Of a stretch of DNA of 64,000 nt, positions 53,889-63,324 are shown one piece after another (within the stretch, counting starts at the first letter, position 1; each line of letters starts with the position of its first letter). The position numbers and the translations under genes are program-made. Under the pieces are notes generated by a model that was not told the origin of the DNA, ran no database searches, and saw only the letters and a list, made by a program, of their open reading frames with translations. The DNA is from Cupriavidus necator A5-1. GTDB taxonomy: Bacteria > Pseudomonadota > Gammaproteobacteria > Burkholderiales > Burkholderiaceae. Location: contig NZ_JQLI01000001.1 of NCBI RefSeq assembly GCF_000744095.1, positions 1,302,001 to 1,366,000 on the forward strand. Direction: 5' to 3'.

Positions 53889-54788
53889 CGCGATGTCTAT
53901 GGCAGCTACGTAGTTGGCGCAGCGTCGCGCCGGCGACGTAGCTGCCGTCTGCGCCCCCGAGTCGGCGGCGTGCCGCAGGGCGCATGCCCTACCGCCCTGG
54001 ACATATCTCCGGATCCGTTCAGGCGACGGCCGAGGTCCAGAATCAGTCCGACTTCAGCCGCCCGCCACATCGACTCGCGTGAGAGCAGAACCTTTCCCGA
54101 TGAGATTACGCGATACATATCGGAGCTCCCGCCGAAGGGATGGACGAGGTTCTGGGCACAGTCAAGCATGTGAGCGACTTCAAGCATGCTTCCTCAGCTA
54201 TCCGAGGTGCCGGTGGCCAACCTAGGGTCCAAAACCAACACACGCTGTCTATTCCGGTGACGGTTCAATGCGGCCTTCGAGCCGGCCGGTAGACTCCTCT
54301 CTATCGACAGCTCAGCGGACATCCCTGGCGGACGATGGAAGCCAGGCGCTCCATATCCGTCTGTGCCCTCCGCAGAGCGTGCGCACTTCTTCCATGCGGC
54401 CGCCCAGCGCGGAACACTGCTTGTACGACACCAGTTGGCGTGTTTCCGCGCACTTGCACGAAACCTTGGCTGAGACCTTCCACAGTGAGCTAGGTGTAAG
54501 CAAGAAATTCGTATCGACCTTCTGTCCTGTAGCGAATGCGACTGGGTTTCGTCATAGGCCCTCACCAACGGCGGTGGCGAGACGACCTTGCGATGTGGAG
54601 CGTGGAAACTCCTGCACGGACGGCCCTGGGAAGGACACGGAAGCGGAAGGGTCTAGAGGTCGGAACAAGGCTAAGGAAGAAAGAAATGCGACGTACCCAA
54701 TGGGATATGAGTTGGATACGCCGCTGCCGAGACGCATTCGGCCAAAGGCTACGCTACAGCCACAAGACACCTGTACACAAAGAGCAGT
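53889..54788. other. Degraded intergenic region with one unassigned frame
   Basis: About 900 bp between convergent SDR 2 and SDR 3. A minus-strand frame (54187-53906) starts MLEVAHMLDCAQNLVHPFGG and looks protein-like for 60 residues (VLLSRESMWRAAEVGLILDLG), but I cannot place it in a family. The rest shows no gene. Confidence 0.4.
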
Positions 54789-55538
54789 TCACAGGGCGGA
54801 CATGCCGCCGTCGACCGGCAGGTCAACGCCGGCGACGAAACTACTTTCGTCTGATGAGAGGAACAGTACTGCCGACGCGATTTCGCCAGGTGATCCCAAA
54901 CGATTCAAGGGAATTGCAGCGGCGAATCGCTCACGCAGCTCGTTTGCCTGATCTTTCGTTTTGGCTTGTGAGTCCAGAATCGGAGTGTCAATCGGCCCCG
55001 GGCTGACCGCATTTACGCGGATGCGTCGATCCTTGAGTTCCGCGGTCCAGGTCCGGACAAACGAACGCACAGCGGCCTTCGTCGCACTATAGGCGCTGTA
55101 CGCCGGAAATCCTTTGCAGTTCGCAATCGACGAAGTGACCACGATTGATCCGCCGTCTTTCAGCAGCGGAAGGGCCTTCTTCACCGTGAAGGCGAGGCCC
55201 TTCACGTTAATGTCAAATACCCTATCGAAGCTCTCCTCGGTGATCTCATCGATGCGTTGCGGCTCGATGACACCGGAGTTCGCGACGAGGATGTCGAGAC
55301 GCCCCTTCTCGGCGCCAATCTGCGCATAGAGACGGTCAAGATCCTCGAGGCGCTGGACATCGCCCTGCACGCCCGCAACGCGGCCACCGATCATAGCGAC
55401 CGCCTTGTCGAGTTCAGCTTCCCGCCGCCCAGTAATGTAGACAAAGGCACCCTCTTCCACAAAACGTTTCGCGATCGCGAGGCCAATACCACTGTTTCCA
55501 CCAGTGACCAGTGCCACCTTTCCGTGAAGTTTTGCCAT
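54789..55538 (-). CDS. Short-chain dehydrogenase/reductase 3 of the reductase cluster
   Basis: 249 aa from ATG 55538 (MAKLHGKVALVTGGNSGIGLAIAKRF); eight codons further upstream there is another ATG. TGGNSGIG, TGRREAELD, VTSSIANCKGFPAYSAYSATKAAV and SPGPIDTPIL, closing SFVAGVDLPVDGGMSAL. It is a close paralogue of SDR 2 on the opposite strand; the two end toward each other across a decayed 900-bp gap. An operator (site E) lies 240 bp upstream. Confidence 0.92.
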   Translation of the reverse strand: MAKLHGKVALVTGGNSGIGLAIAKRFVEEGAFVYITGRREAELDKAVAMIGGRVAGVQGDVQRLEDLDRLYAQIGAEKGRLDILVANSGVIEPQRIDEITEESFDRVFDINVKGLAFTVKKALPLLKDGGSIVVTSSIANCKGFPAYSAYSATKAAVRSFVRTWTAELKDRRIRVNAVSPGPIDTPILDSQAKTKDQANELRERFAAAIPLNRLGSPGEIASAVLFLSSDESSFVAGVDLPVDGGMSAL

Positions 55539-55776
55539 TTTAAATCTCGGTTGTGCTTCCAATTCCGATAGAGCGCGTATGACGGGACCGAAATGTCATG
55601 CCAGTACGCTCCACTCTGCGGTAGGTCCGTTGCAGACCCCGATGGCAACAGGGCGACGAGGTTGTTTGACTTTTGCGGTGTTTCACCGCACCATCCCCTT
55701 CAGTAGCTCCTGCAAATTGGGTCCCGCCTTTCAGCATTACACAACCGAGGATGGCCTTCGAGCTAGTAGTCCGGAG

Positions 55777-55803
55777 GGAATAGCTGTTATTCCCTCGGGG
55801 AAT
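55777..55803. promoter_or_regulatory. GGAATA operator, site E
   Basis: GGAATA-GCTGT-TATTCC-CTCGG-GGAAT, a perfect palindrome plus a third half-site with the same spacing. Confidence 0.72.
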
Positions 55804-56103
55804 CAGAATCGATGCGCAGCGTCGGCTGGGTCTGCGCTAACCTAGACCCATAACCGGCGATCGCAAATGCTGCGGTTCTTGACTGGTGACTTCTGGCGGC
55901 TGAACCTAATTACCTGGCGGAGAGCCACCGCCTTCGCCTGTACCGAAGCTAAGACGGCATGCCGACTGCGTGTCCCAGCTGTCTGGAGGCATGGATAGCC
56001 TAGTCGGAGCCAATGACCTTACCACCCACGGTCGCCATCCGCTCTTCGTGTCGCCGGTTGCTCGGGGGCGGGTATCGTTCGCTCACTTGACACAGTCCCG
56101 CTA

Positions 56104-56271
56104 ATGAGTGCTACCGGAGAGACCGACGGTGCCTTTGCAACGGTCAACAGGAACGTGTTCATGCCGTGGCAAGCCACAGACATCATCGATAAGCTGGTGG
56201 ACCTCTGGGGCGAACCCGAAAGCCGCATCCAGGCCCGACTTTCGTCGAATCTTGATCAGTTGCTGAAGTGA
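56104..56271 (+). CDS. Short hypothetical frame, 55 aa
   Basis: Reads MSATGETDGAFATVNRNVFM and PWQATDIIDKLVDLWGEPES, ending NLDQLLK-stop. The composition looks protein-like (amphipathic helices at the end), but it has no clear Shine-Dalgarno and no recognised family. It could be a gene fragment. Confidence 0.3.
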   Translation: MSATGETDGAFATVNRNVFMPWQATDIIDKLVDLWGEPESRIQARLSSNLDQLLK

Positions 56272-56473
56272 AGGCCACACTAGCCCACAGAGGGGCTTGG
56301 AACCATTGAAACGTTCGCCACCCGCCCAATCGCCACTCTAGAGATGCGGCCGAGCATCTGGCCACCGCAAGAGCGCTGCGGTCGGCCCCTCACCTGAAAT
56401 TCCCTCTCCGCGGCGTGACGACCGCCAGCCAGCTGGCGGCGCGCCGGCGCTAGTGGCTTCGCCACCGATGTCT

Positions 56474-56500
56474 TATTCCCTCCTGGAATGACTGTTATTG
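56474..56500. promoter_or_regulatory. GGAATA operator, site F
   Basis: TATTCC-CTCCT-GGAATG-ACTGT-TATTG, about 80 bp upstream of the OYE gene. Confidence 0.7.
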
Positions 56501-56576
56501 CCGAATGCCCTCTACTGCTTCACCGGATTTGCAACCAACATTCAGGCACCGTCACCCAAATCCAGGAGCACAGGCA

Positions 56577-57692
56577 ATGGAAAACCTATTCAGCAGCACG
56601 TCCGTCGGGTCCTACAACCTCGAGCATCGCGTGGTACTTGCCCCCCTCACCCGTATGCGCACGGAGCCGGGCAATGTTCCAGGCGACCTCATGGTCGAGT
56701 ACTACACGCAAAGAGCCACAAAAGGCGGCCTGCTGATCACGGACGCAACGGCAGTGTCGCCCTTGGCCATTGCCTACGTCGATGCCCCGGGCATCTATAC
56801 GGACGAGCACCTCCAAGGTTGGAAGCGAGTCGTCGATGCCGTCCATGCAAAGGGAGCGCGCATCTTCCTCCAAATCTGGCACGCCGGTCGCCAGGCGCAC
56901 CCTGCCAACACCGGCGGCGTTACGCCGATCGCTCCGTCGGCCCTGCTCTCTCTCGAGCATGCCGCCATTCGGAATGAAGATGGCAGCATTGCCGAAGCCG
57001 AACTCATCCTCCCTCGCGAGCTCGAAATCAAAGAGATTCCTCTCATCGTCGACCAATTCCGTCGGAGCGCAGTTCTGGCGAAGGAAGCCGGTTTTGATGG
57101 CGTCGAGCTTCACGCTGCAAACGGCTATCTTTTCGAGCAGTTCCTCCTTGATGGGACGAATCATCGTACCGACGCCTACGGAGGCCCCGTCGAGAACCGC
57201 GCTCGCTTCCTCTTCGAATCGCTCGACGCGGTTGTGTCCGTGTGGGGAGCCGGCAAGGTTGCCGTCCGCCTGTCTCCGAGCGGCACGTATGGAACGATGT
57301 CGGACAGCAACCCGCATGGCACCTTCCAATACGTTTCGGAAAAGCTGAACGACTACGACCTAGCGTATGTCCACGTCATCGAACCCCGCGTGAGGGGCAT
57401 CATTGACATCGATGCCGAAGATGCGCACGTCTGGTCAAAGGACATCCGTCGGTGGTTCAAAGGCCCCCTCATCGCTGCGGGCGGCTTCACCGGCGCAAAG
57501 GCCGAACAGATTATCGCGGAGGGCGGCGCCGATCTCGTTGCGTTCGGTCGGTTGTTTGTATCGAACCCCGACTTGCCGTCCCGGTTCCGTCATGACCTCC
57601 CGCTCTCACCGTACGACCGGTCGACGTTCTACGGCGGTGACGCTGGAGGGTACACAGACTATCCGACATACGACGCTGTAGTCCTGGCATAG
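56577..57692 (+). CDS. Old yellow enzyme-family alkene reductase (NemA-like)
   Basis: 371 aa FMN ene-reductase from ATG 56577 (MENLFSSTSVGSYNLEHRVVLAPLTRMRTEPG), with AGGAG eight bases upstream. Characteristic stretches: QIWHAGRQAHP, GVELHAANGYLFEQFLLDGTNHRTDAYGG and AAGGFTGAKAEQIIAEGGADLVAFGRLFVSNPDL. It reduces activated C=C bonds, nitro groups and quinones with NAD(P)H. Operator site F lies just upstream, linking it to the LysR-SDR group. Confidence 0.95.
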   Translation: MENLFSSTSVGSYNLEHRVVLAPLTRMRTEPGNVPGDLMVEYYTQRATKGGLLITDATAVSPLAIAYVDAPGIYTDEHLQGWKRVVDAVHAKGARIFLQIWHAGRQAHPANTGGVTPIAPSALLSLEHAAIRNEDGSIAEAELILPRELEIKEIPLIVDQFRRSAVLAKEAGFDGVELHAANGYLFEQFLLDGTNHRTDAYGGPVENRARFLFESLDAVVSVWGAGKVAVRLSPSGTYGTMSDSNPHGTFQYVSEKLNDYDLAYVHVIEPRVRGIIDIDAEDAHVWSKDIRRWFKGPLIAAGGFTGAKAEQIIAEGGADLVAFGRLFVSNPDLPSRFRHDLPLSPYDRSTFYGGDAGGYTDYPTYDAVVLA

Positions 57693-57701
57693 TCTGCCGG
57701 T

Positions 57702-57731
57702 CCCCTTTTGCTGACAATCCCGCAAAAGGGG
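57702..57731. terminator. Hairpin after the OYE gene
   Basis: Perfect 10-bp stem CCCCTTTTGC/GCAAAAGGGG with a 10-nt loop, 9 bp after the OYE stop. The T-run is internal rather than trailing, so efficiency is uncertain. Confidence 0.6.
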
Positions 57732-58637
57732 CGCCCACCACGCCCCCAAGCGTCGACGCGTTCGCGCCAGCGTCTGGGCAAGCCAAGGAGTGCCTTCCTG
57801 ACAATACTGGTAACTAGCGCCTCAGGGGCAAATGGCGATGGCTTCGGCGCGCTGCTGTCCTTCTCACACGACAGACAGGCTCAGGGCCAGTTCTCCAGCG
57901 ACACGCGAATCGTCGACCCGAGAGGGATGAGCGCAAGCCCCGATGGCGCCCGCCTATACCTGAATAGCGGCAATGACCGCATTCTCGCCCTCAATCTCGA
58001 AGGTCAAGTCCGTCTTGATAGTGGCGAGATCTCGGGACTCAACCCGGGAGGCGGCGTCTTTGGACCGGACGGACGCTACTACGTTGGCCTGCGCACTCGC
58101 AAGACAATCGCCGCATTTGATCCCGACCTGGTTGGCACTCCGGTCATCATTGTTCCGGAAAGCGTCGTGCCATTCCCGCGGGGCTTCGGCTTTGCGGCAG
58201 ACGGTCGCCTCTTCCTCTCCTCAGGCGTCGGCCCAGACGGAGTGGGTCAGAACACGGTTCTGGTATTTGACCTGCCACGCTCTCAGGTAGCGCGTCAGTT
58301 CATCGCCGACGACGAGGTTAGCCCTCTGGACTTGGCCGTGAGCCCTGACGGAAATGTACTGATTTCCAGCGAATTTCCGTTCGGTTCACCAAACGCCGTC
58401 ACATCAGTGAGGGAATACGACGGGAACAGTGGCAAGCTCGTTCGCGTGTTCGCGCCGCCAGGCGATGTACCCTTCCAACGCCCCCGCGGGCTGCGGTTCG
58501 GCCCGAATGGCGAACTCTATTGCACGGCGCGAGATACCGTCTTGACCTTCGACTATGCGTCGGGCCAATTTACGGGTGTCGCGGTAGTCCATCCCCGCTT
58601 GAACGGCCAAGCCGTCACCCTCTTCCCGCGCCCCTGA
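57708..58637 (+). CDS. SMP-30/NHL-like beta-propeller protein
   Basis: A six-bladed propeller-type protein with blades such as DPRGMSASPDGARLYLNSGNDRILAL, NPGGGVFGPDGRYYVGL, FPRGFGFAADGRLFLSS and RPRGLRFGPNGELYCTA. The start is unclear: the frame opens at TTG 57708 inside the hairpin, which is unlikely. The matching part starts near LTILVTSASGANGDG (about 57799), after AGGAG at 57786, where only CTG is available. It has no obvious signal peptide in this version. Relatives act as lactonases or metal-dependent hydrolases. Confidence 0.75.
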   Translation: MLTIPQKGRPPRPQASTRSRQRLGKPRSAFLTILVTSASGANGDGFGALLSFSHDRQAQGQFSSDTRIVDPRGMSASPDGARLYLNSGNDRILALNLEGQVRLDSGEISGLNPGGGVFGPDGRYYVGLRTRKTIAAFDPDLVGTPVIIVPESVVPFPRGFGFAADGRLFLSSGVGPDGVGQNTVLVFDLPRSQVARQFIADDEVSPLDLAVSPDGNVLISSEFPFGSPNAVTSVREYDGNSGKLVRVFAPPGDVPFQRPRGLRFGPNGELYCTARDTVLTFDYASGQFTGVAVVHPRLNGQAVTLFPRP

Positions 58638-59813
58638 GGCTGCTCTCACGCAAACCACGGCTCCCTCCGCGGAGCACGTCCCAATTCAAGGGACCTGCCG
58701 CCAGCGCCTCACCGAATCCCAAGAAGGCACGATCACCTTCGAAGCTTAGCCTAACGCCAAGTGGCACCAAAAAGCGATTCGCGATTGACCAAGCCTCTCC
58801 GGCGGATCCGGCGGGCTTATACGGACGGCCGTAGGCCCATGGGGAAGCAAAAATCCATACCAAGGTGTGTGCCCAATCTGCGCTGCAGCACCCTATGATG
58901 ACCTAGGCAGCAACTGCATGCGCCGATAAGCCGCCGAACGCTTCTACACCCATGGGGTAAAGGCGAACATATTCAGAACGGAGGACTCCTGTCATGAAGA
59001 GAGCGCCCATTAATACCTATTCCTCCGACCTGCCCTCCCCGATCATGCCGTCGACATGGGCCTCTGGACGGCGGCCGACGCGTCTAGTCCGGAGATTTCG
59101 GTGTATCCGAGCAAGGTCAGGCTTTCGGAAGAGCCTGGCTCGCCAGTATCCGGGACGACTACGGCACCATCGGATCCACGGTGGGAAACGACTGTTGCAC
59201 ACGCACCTTGCCTCCTGCGCAGCGAGTCAATTCCGGAGTTGGATAGGCAGCCGCACGGGATAGCAAGTTCTGCCCCGTCTGGAACCTCGATCGACAGAGG
59301 ATTCGCCGATCGGTTCCCCTGCTTCCATTGTCCCGGCGCTACCGCCCTAGTCGTGCGCAGACCATGATCGAACTCGTCGTCACGCGTCGCTCCAATGACA
59401 GCGCAGAGTCGAAAATCACATGCGATAACGGTGTCTACGATGAACAATTGATGCGTTTCATCCTGCTAAGGTCAGTCTTGAATATCTGCTGCCGGCGCGA
59501 GCGGTAGTTAGCAGTCTCCACCACCTCGACACCGGTATCGCCCATTTAGCCTGGCGAGTCCACTGGCAAGACCTTCCCGATCACATTGCGCTGATCCGCG
59601 CCACCTTTGCTGTGATCGAGCTCAGCTATGTTCGGAGCATGCATCGCACCACGGGCGAATCCCTACCTGCAGGAAGGGCATCCCAGTAGGGTCATGCGTC
59701 TAACGATCTCTGTGGGAACTGCGCACATGGTGTGCGCAGTTCCCTGATGGCCCTTAACGCAGGGCCGCGCGGCGGCGCGCGCCCAGTCAGAGCCAGGGCG
59801 CCTCCCACCAGGA
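58638..59813. other. Long intergenic stretch without supportable genes
   Basis: 1.2 kb. A plus-strand stretch ending at about 59687 reads SLHHLDTGIAHLAWRVHW and TFAVIELSYVRSMHRTTGES, possibly a gene tail, but no start or family can be given. A strong hairpin lies at 59714-59744. Confidence 0.4.
59714..59744. terminator. Long perfect hairpin downstream of SDR 4
   Basis: 13-bp perfect stem GGGAACTGCGCAC/GTGCGCAGTTCCC with a 5-nt loop, 70 bp past the SDR 4 stop. No T-run on either side, so it may be a factor-dependent end or an RNA structure. Confidence 0.55.
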
Positions 59814-60533
59814 TTAGACTAGCGTCCTACCGACTGACGCGCCCCCATCGACATAGAGAGTCTGGCCTGTCATGAACCCTGCATCCTCCGAGAGCAGAAA
59901 CTCAATTGCTGCCGCGATCTCGTCGGGCTTACCAAAGCGATTCATCGGCACGAACGAAAGAAACTTCTTCTCGCTCAAACTTCCCGGCGGGCTGTTCTTG
60001 CGGAACAATTCCGTCTCTGTCGGCCCCGGAGCAACCGTGTTGACCGTAATCCCGGTTGTTGCCAGCTCCAGCGCCCAAGACCGTGAGAAGCTGATCAGCG
60101 CTGACTTTGCCGCCGCGTAGGCTGTGCGATCAAAGGCACCCAGCACCGTAAGACTCGAGATATTGACAACTCGCCCCCAGCCCGCCTCCCGCATGCCTGG
60201 CAACAGAGCCTGCATTGCCTGGACAGCTGGATGGAGATTGACTGCCATGACAGCATCGAAGTCCTCCATTCGGACCTCGCCGATACGCTGCGGCCTCACA
60301 AGACCCACGTTGTTCACAAGTCCGTCGAAGCGCCTGGAGCTCGTCAGGTCGCGCAGAACGCCTTCGGTCTCTCGCAGATCAGCCAGGTCAACCGACACAA
60401 GCTCACCAGGAAAGGAGGAATCAGTGCCCCTGGCGAGTCCCACTACCTGGTGTCCAGCACCGACCAGCCGTTCAGCTAGCGCACGACCGATGCCCTTACT
60501 CGCTCCCGTGATCAGGAAAGTGCGTGTCTTCAT
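59814..60533 (-). CDS. Short-chain dehydrogenase/reductase 4
   Basis: 239 aa (MKTRTFLITGASKGIGRALAERL), with TGASKGIG, VNNVG, catalytic Ser in VVNISSLTVLGAFDRTAYAAAKSAL (Tyr and Lys) and MTGQTLYVDGGASVG. It is only distantly similar to SDRs 1-3 but carries the same operator type (site G) 75 bp upstream, suggesting common control. Probably a ketone or 3-oxoacyl reductase; substrate unknown. Confidence 0.92.
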   Translation of the reverse strand: MKTRTFLITGASKGIGRALAERLVGAGHQVVGLARGTDSSFPGELVSVDLADLRETEGVLRDLTSSRRFDGLVNNVGLVRPQRIGEVRMEDFDAVMAVNLHPAVQAMQALLPGMREAGWGRVVNISSLTVLGAFDRTAYAAAKSALISFSRSWALELATTGITVNTVAPGPTETELFRKNSPPGSLSEKKFLSFVPMNRFGKPDEIAAAIEFLLSEDAGFMTGQTLYVDGGASVGRTLV

Positions 60534-60606
60534 CTATTCCACCTCGAAGTTGGATCCGAGCTTTGCATGCTCCGCCGATTTCATACGGTCCACAAGGCGG
60601 CTAAAT

Positions 60607-60634
60607 TGAATAACAGCAATTCCGCGCAGGAATA
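60607..60634. promoter_or_regulatory. GGAATA operator, site G
   Basis: TGAATA-ACAGC-AATTCC-GCGCA-GGAATA, three half-sites with 5-bp spacers, 75 bp upstream of SDR 4. Confidence 0.68.
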
Positions 60635-60939
60635 AAGGCCTGTCACTGACTACAGGTCTCTCGGATCGATTGAGACGTCTCTCATAACGCCGGAAGTCTC
60701 CGAATACGAGAGCGCTCCCTGCTTGGGTGTACGCACGATTTCGTGCCACGCCAGCCTGCACCGCATCCAAACCTTGCGATCTCCCTAGCTGCGCTGCACA
60801 GGGGCAGGCGGGAAAATCAGCTCGTGGGCAGCGGTCAAATACCGGCGCATAAACGATACCTTCGTATGGTTGCCTATCTGGCTCCCTATGCATAGCATAT
60901 CAACTGTCCCATCCCCCGGGACATGGTGCCTCCCCGTTG

Positions 60940-60968
60940 AGCCCAGCATGCGAGCTGGGTTCTTTTTT
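60940..60968 (+). terminator. Rho-independent terminator, plus strand, without an obvious gene
   Basis: AGCCCAGC/GCTGGGTT stem (one G-T pair), 6-nt loop, then C and six T. No plus-strand gene lies upstream within 2 kb, so it may end an unannotated small RNA. Confidence 0.65.
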
Positions 60969-61179
60969 ATTCGCTGACAGAGAAAGTCCTGTGGCTGCCG
61001 CACTGCAGTCTTAAAGGTCGTCTACCTGACCACCCGGCGGGCACGCAGGATGAAGGAGGTCGTCCCCATTTCGCCAAAACTGGCTTGGACGCCGACCTAG
61101 AGACGCCTATGAGCAGGTCCTTATCGGGACACCGAACGAGCGGGCACCAATTGCAATCAAGAATCAGCTATCCACACAA

Positions 61180-61689
61180 ATGACCGACTCCGATCACACC
61201 TCACTTGCATACGACAACGAGACAAACCTCAATGAAGGACAGACGGGTCGTGAGAGGAATCACTCTGACCATGCGTATGAATCGACCCGCTGGGGACAGA
61301 TGACCATGTACTTCGCTGGACAGAACCAGACGGCGAGACGACTCTCCAACTTCTCCTGGGCCAGTCCTCCCAGGCTAGGTGTCACCACATCCCTCGATCG
61401 CCAGAGAACGCACGCACAGATATCGCTAATCGAGAACGAATCTCCAGGCACGGTAGTTCTATCCTGGCATGATGCAACCGGGGGTTCGTATGGGAACCAG
61501 ACATGGCACCGACAGCGCGCCATACGCGGTGGGGCATGCGCCCTAACCGGAAAGACCATACGCCCTGGAGACTCGGTGTTCCGCCCGGACGCCCGCAACG
61601 CTGCAAACGCAATGGCAATGATCTTGGACGCTTCTCTGAAGGCCTTACGGATGGGCATGGACTACGAAGATGAGACCCCCGACGACTAG
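61180..61689 (+). CDS. DUF3331-family protein
   Basis: 169 aa. The C-terminal part VVLSWHDATGGSYGNQTWHRQRA, RGGACALTGKTIRPGDSVFRP and NAANAMAMILDASL matches the DUF3331 pattern known mainly from Burkholderiales, with possible zinc-type Cys/His positions. The N-terminal half is polar and probably disordered. Function unknown. It is a single gene, and the start ATG 61180 has no strong Shine-Dalgarno. Confidence 0.75.
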   Translation: MTDSDHTSLAYDNETNLNEGQTGRERNHSDHAYESTRWGQMTMYFAGQNQTARRLSNFSWASPPRLGVTTSLDRQRTHAQISLIENESPGTVVLSWHDATGGSYGNQTWHRQRAIRGGACALTGKTIRPGDSVFRPDARNAANAMAMILDASLKALRMGMDYEDETPDD

Positions 61690-61807
61690 ACAGACATCCG
61701 GATGCTATCGGTTCCCCAGAGGCTGTGTCCACGCACAGCCAGATCTGCCAAAGTCAGGGTCGCACGACACCGTCGCAACCCGTCGCGTCATGGCCTTGCC
61801 CTAGACC

Positions 61808-62443
61808 TCATGGCACTTTTCTGTCGCCTCGCCCGATCCCCAGCGCATCGGCCTTCCGCACCAGATCGGCCACCGACTTTGCCATCATCTTCTTCATGAT
61901 CATGCCACGGTGGCCCTTGACTGTAGTCTCGCTCAGATACATCGCCGAGGCGATGTGCTTGTTCAACATTCCCGAGACCACCAGCGCCATCACCTCCCGC
62001 TCGCGTTTCGAGAGACACCCGTAGGCCGCGCGCAGTGCCGACATCGATTCTTCGTCGCCCAGACGTCTTCGATCCAGCTCAAGCGCTTGGCTCACAGAGC
62101 TTAGGAGCTCTTCCTCACAGAAAGGTTTGAGGAAGAAATCAAATGCACCAGCCTTCATCGCCTTCGCACATGCATCTGTATTTTCCCTGCACGATACGAA
62201 GACGACTGGCATCCTCAGCCCGAGCACCGGCATTTCTTTCTGGAACTCCAAGCCATTTCCATTGACATTAATATCAAGCACAAGGCAACTTGGCAAAGTT
62301 GAAGCGCCAAAATTGACAAATTCCTCCGTACATTTGAAACTTTCGGCACGCATGCCAGATGCCTGAAGTAGGTTATACGTAGATAGGCGCGCCATCTCGT
62401 CGCTGTCGACGACGTAGATAACTGAAGAGTCGCTCACGTCCAT
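61808..62443 (-). CDS. Two-component response regulator, FixJ/NarL (LuxR-HTH) type
   Basis: 211 aa. Receiver domain with D13 and D15 acidic pocket (VVDSDE), phosphoacceptor Asp57 (CLVLDIN), Ser84 and Lys106 (FFLKPF). A LuxR-type HTH follows (LSKREREVMALVVSGMLNKHIASAMYLSETTVKGHRGMIMKKM). No histidine kinase gene is in the window, so it is an orphan here. Target genes cannot be inferred. Confidence 0.92.
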   Translation of the reverse strand: MDVSDSSVIYVVDSDEMARLSTYNLLQASGMRAESFKCTEEFVNFGASTLPSCLVLDINVNGNGLEFQKEMPVLGLRMPVVFVSCRENTDACAKAMKAGAFDFFLKPFCEEELLSSVSQALELDRRRLGDEESMSALRAAYGCLSKREREVMALVVSGMLNKHIASAMYLSETTVKGHRGMIMKKMMAKSVADLVRKADALGIGRGDRKVP

Positions 62444-63324
62444 AGTGGTTATATTTGAGGCTCAAGATCGGCATGCGGCGAGCACCGACGCACATTCACG
62501 CCGCTGCCCATCCTCCACGAAAGGGGCTCCCTTCACCCCACCGCACGCCGTCCCGCAGTTGGTCCAATGAACTGTTGAATCGGTACCTCTTCGTACAGAT
62601 GATGATGTCCTCCGAAGAATGCCCCGGCCGCGACTTCTCGGGGCGCTGTTATTCTCGATGCGAGCTCAAAACGCGTTACAGCCGGCGTTAGGCACCTGGC
62701 ACTTCCTGTCGCGTCTTGGCTATCGCGCCGAAAGGCCGCTGTCTGCCCACATCGAATAGTTTTAAATTCATAATGAAGCATACCAAGTCTGATAGACATG
62801 GGCTTTTTAAGATGGATGCTCCCTTGCTGGCTGTTGGATGTACACAAAAACAACCGTTAAAATTACCCAAGATCGCCCGTTTTATCGATATCTTCACGGT
62901 CTGTGTGGCGCATTCGTTCCAGCGGACTCGCAGAACGGCCAGACTCATTCGCTAGCCATAAAGCAACGACATTTGCTCGGCGAGCAAAACAGAATTGAGT
63001 AGAGTCTGACATTGTTAGCCGTTTCCCTTGTGCCTAGAATAGGTTCACTCCGACGAGACCTCAAACGACCCGTTTTGGCGTTTGGAGACGGAGCTAATAA
63101 GGCCCGTTAGATGGAAGCGGCCGTCGACAGCGTGTTCGGATTACCAGCGCTTTCCTGGTAGCTTCAATTTGCAGCTCCTGCGCTGTAGCAGAGCGCTGCG
63201 TCGACCATGCCACGGCAGCTGACGTGGTGAATTGATGGATCAATGATGCACTTGCCTATGCCCGAAGCAGCCAATGATTGGCCCGTCGTGATCCACCCTA
63301 ACGCGCTGGGCAAAGGATAGGCTA
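62444..63324. other. Intergenic, no gene seen
   Basis: 880 bp, notably AT-richer around 62750-63060 than its surroundings. Several open frames without start signals or motifs. Probably transferred or decayed DNA. Confidence 0.45.

Larger units (their letters stand above)
55539..56576. other. Regulatory and decayed region between SDR 3 and OYE
   Basis: 1 kb containing operator sites E and F and one short plus-strand frame (56104-56271). Nothing else recognisable. Confidence 0.45.
60534..61179. other. Intergenic with operator and terminator
   Basis: 650 bp. Holds operator site G and a plus-strand terminator; no gene found. Confidence 0.45.
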
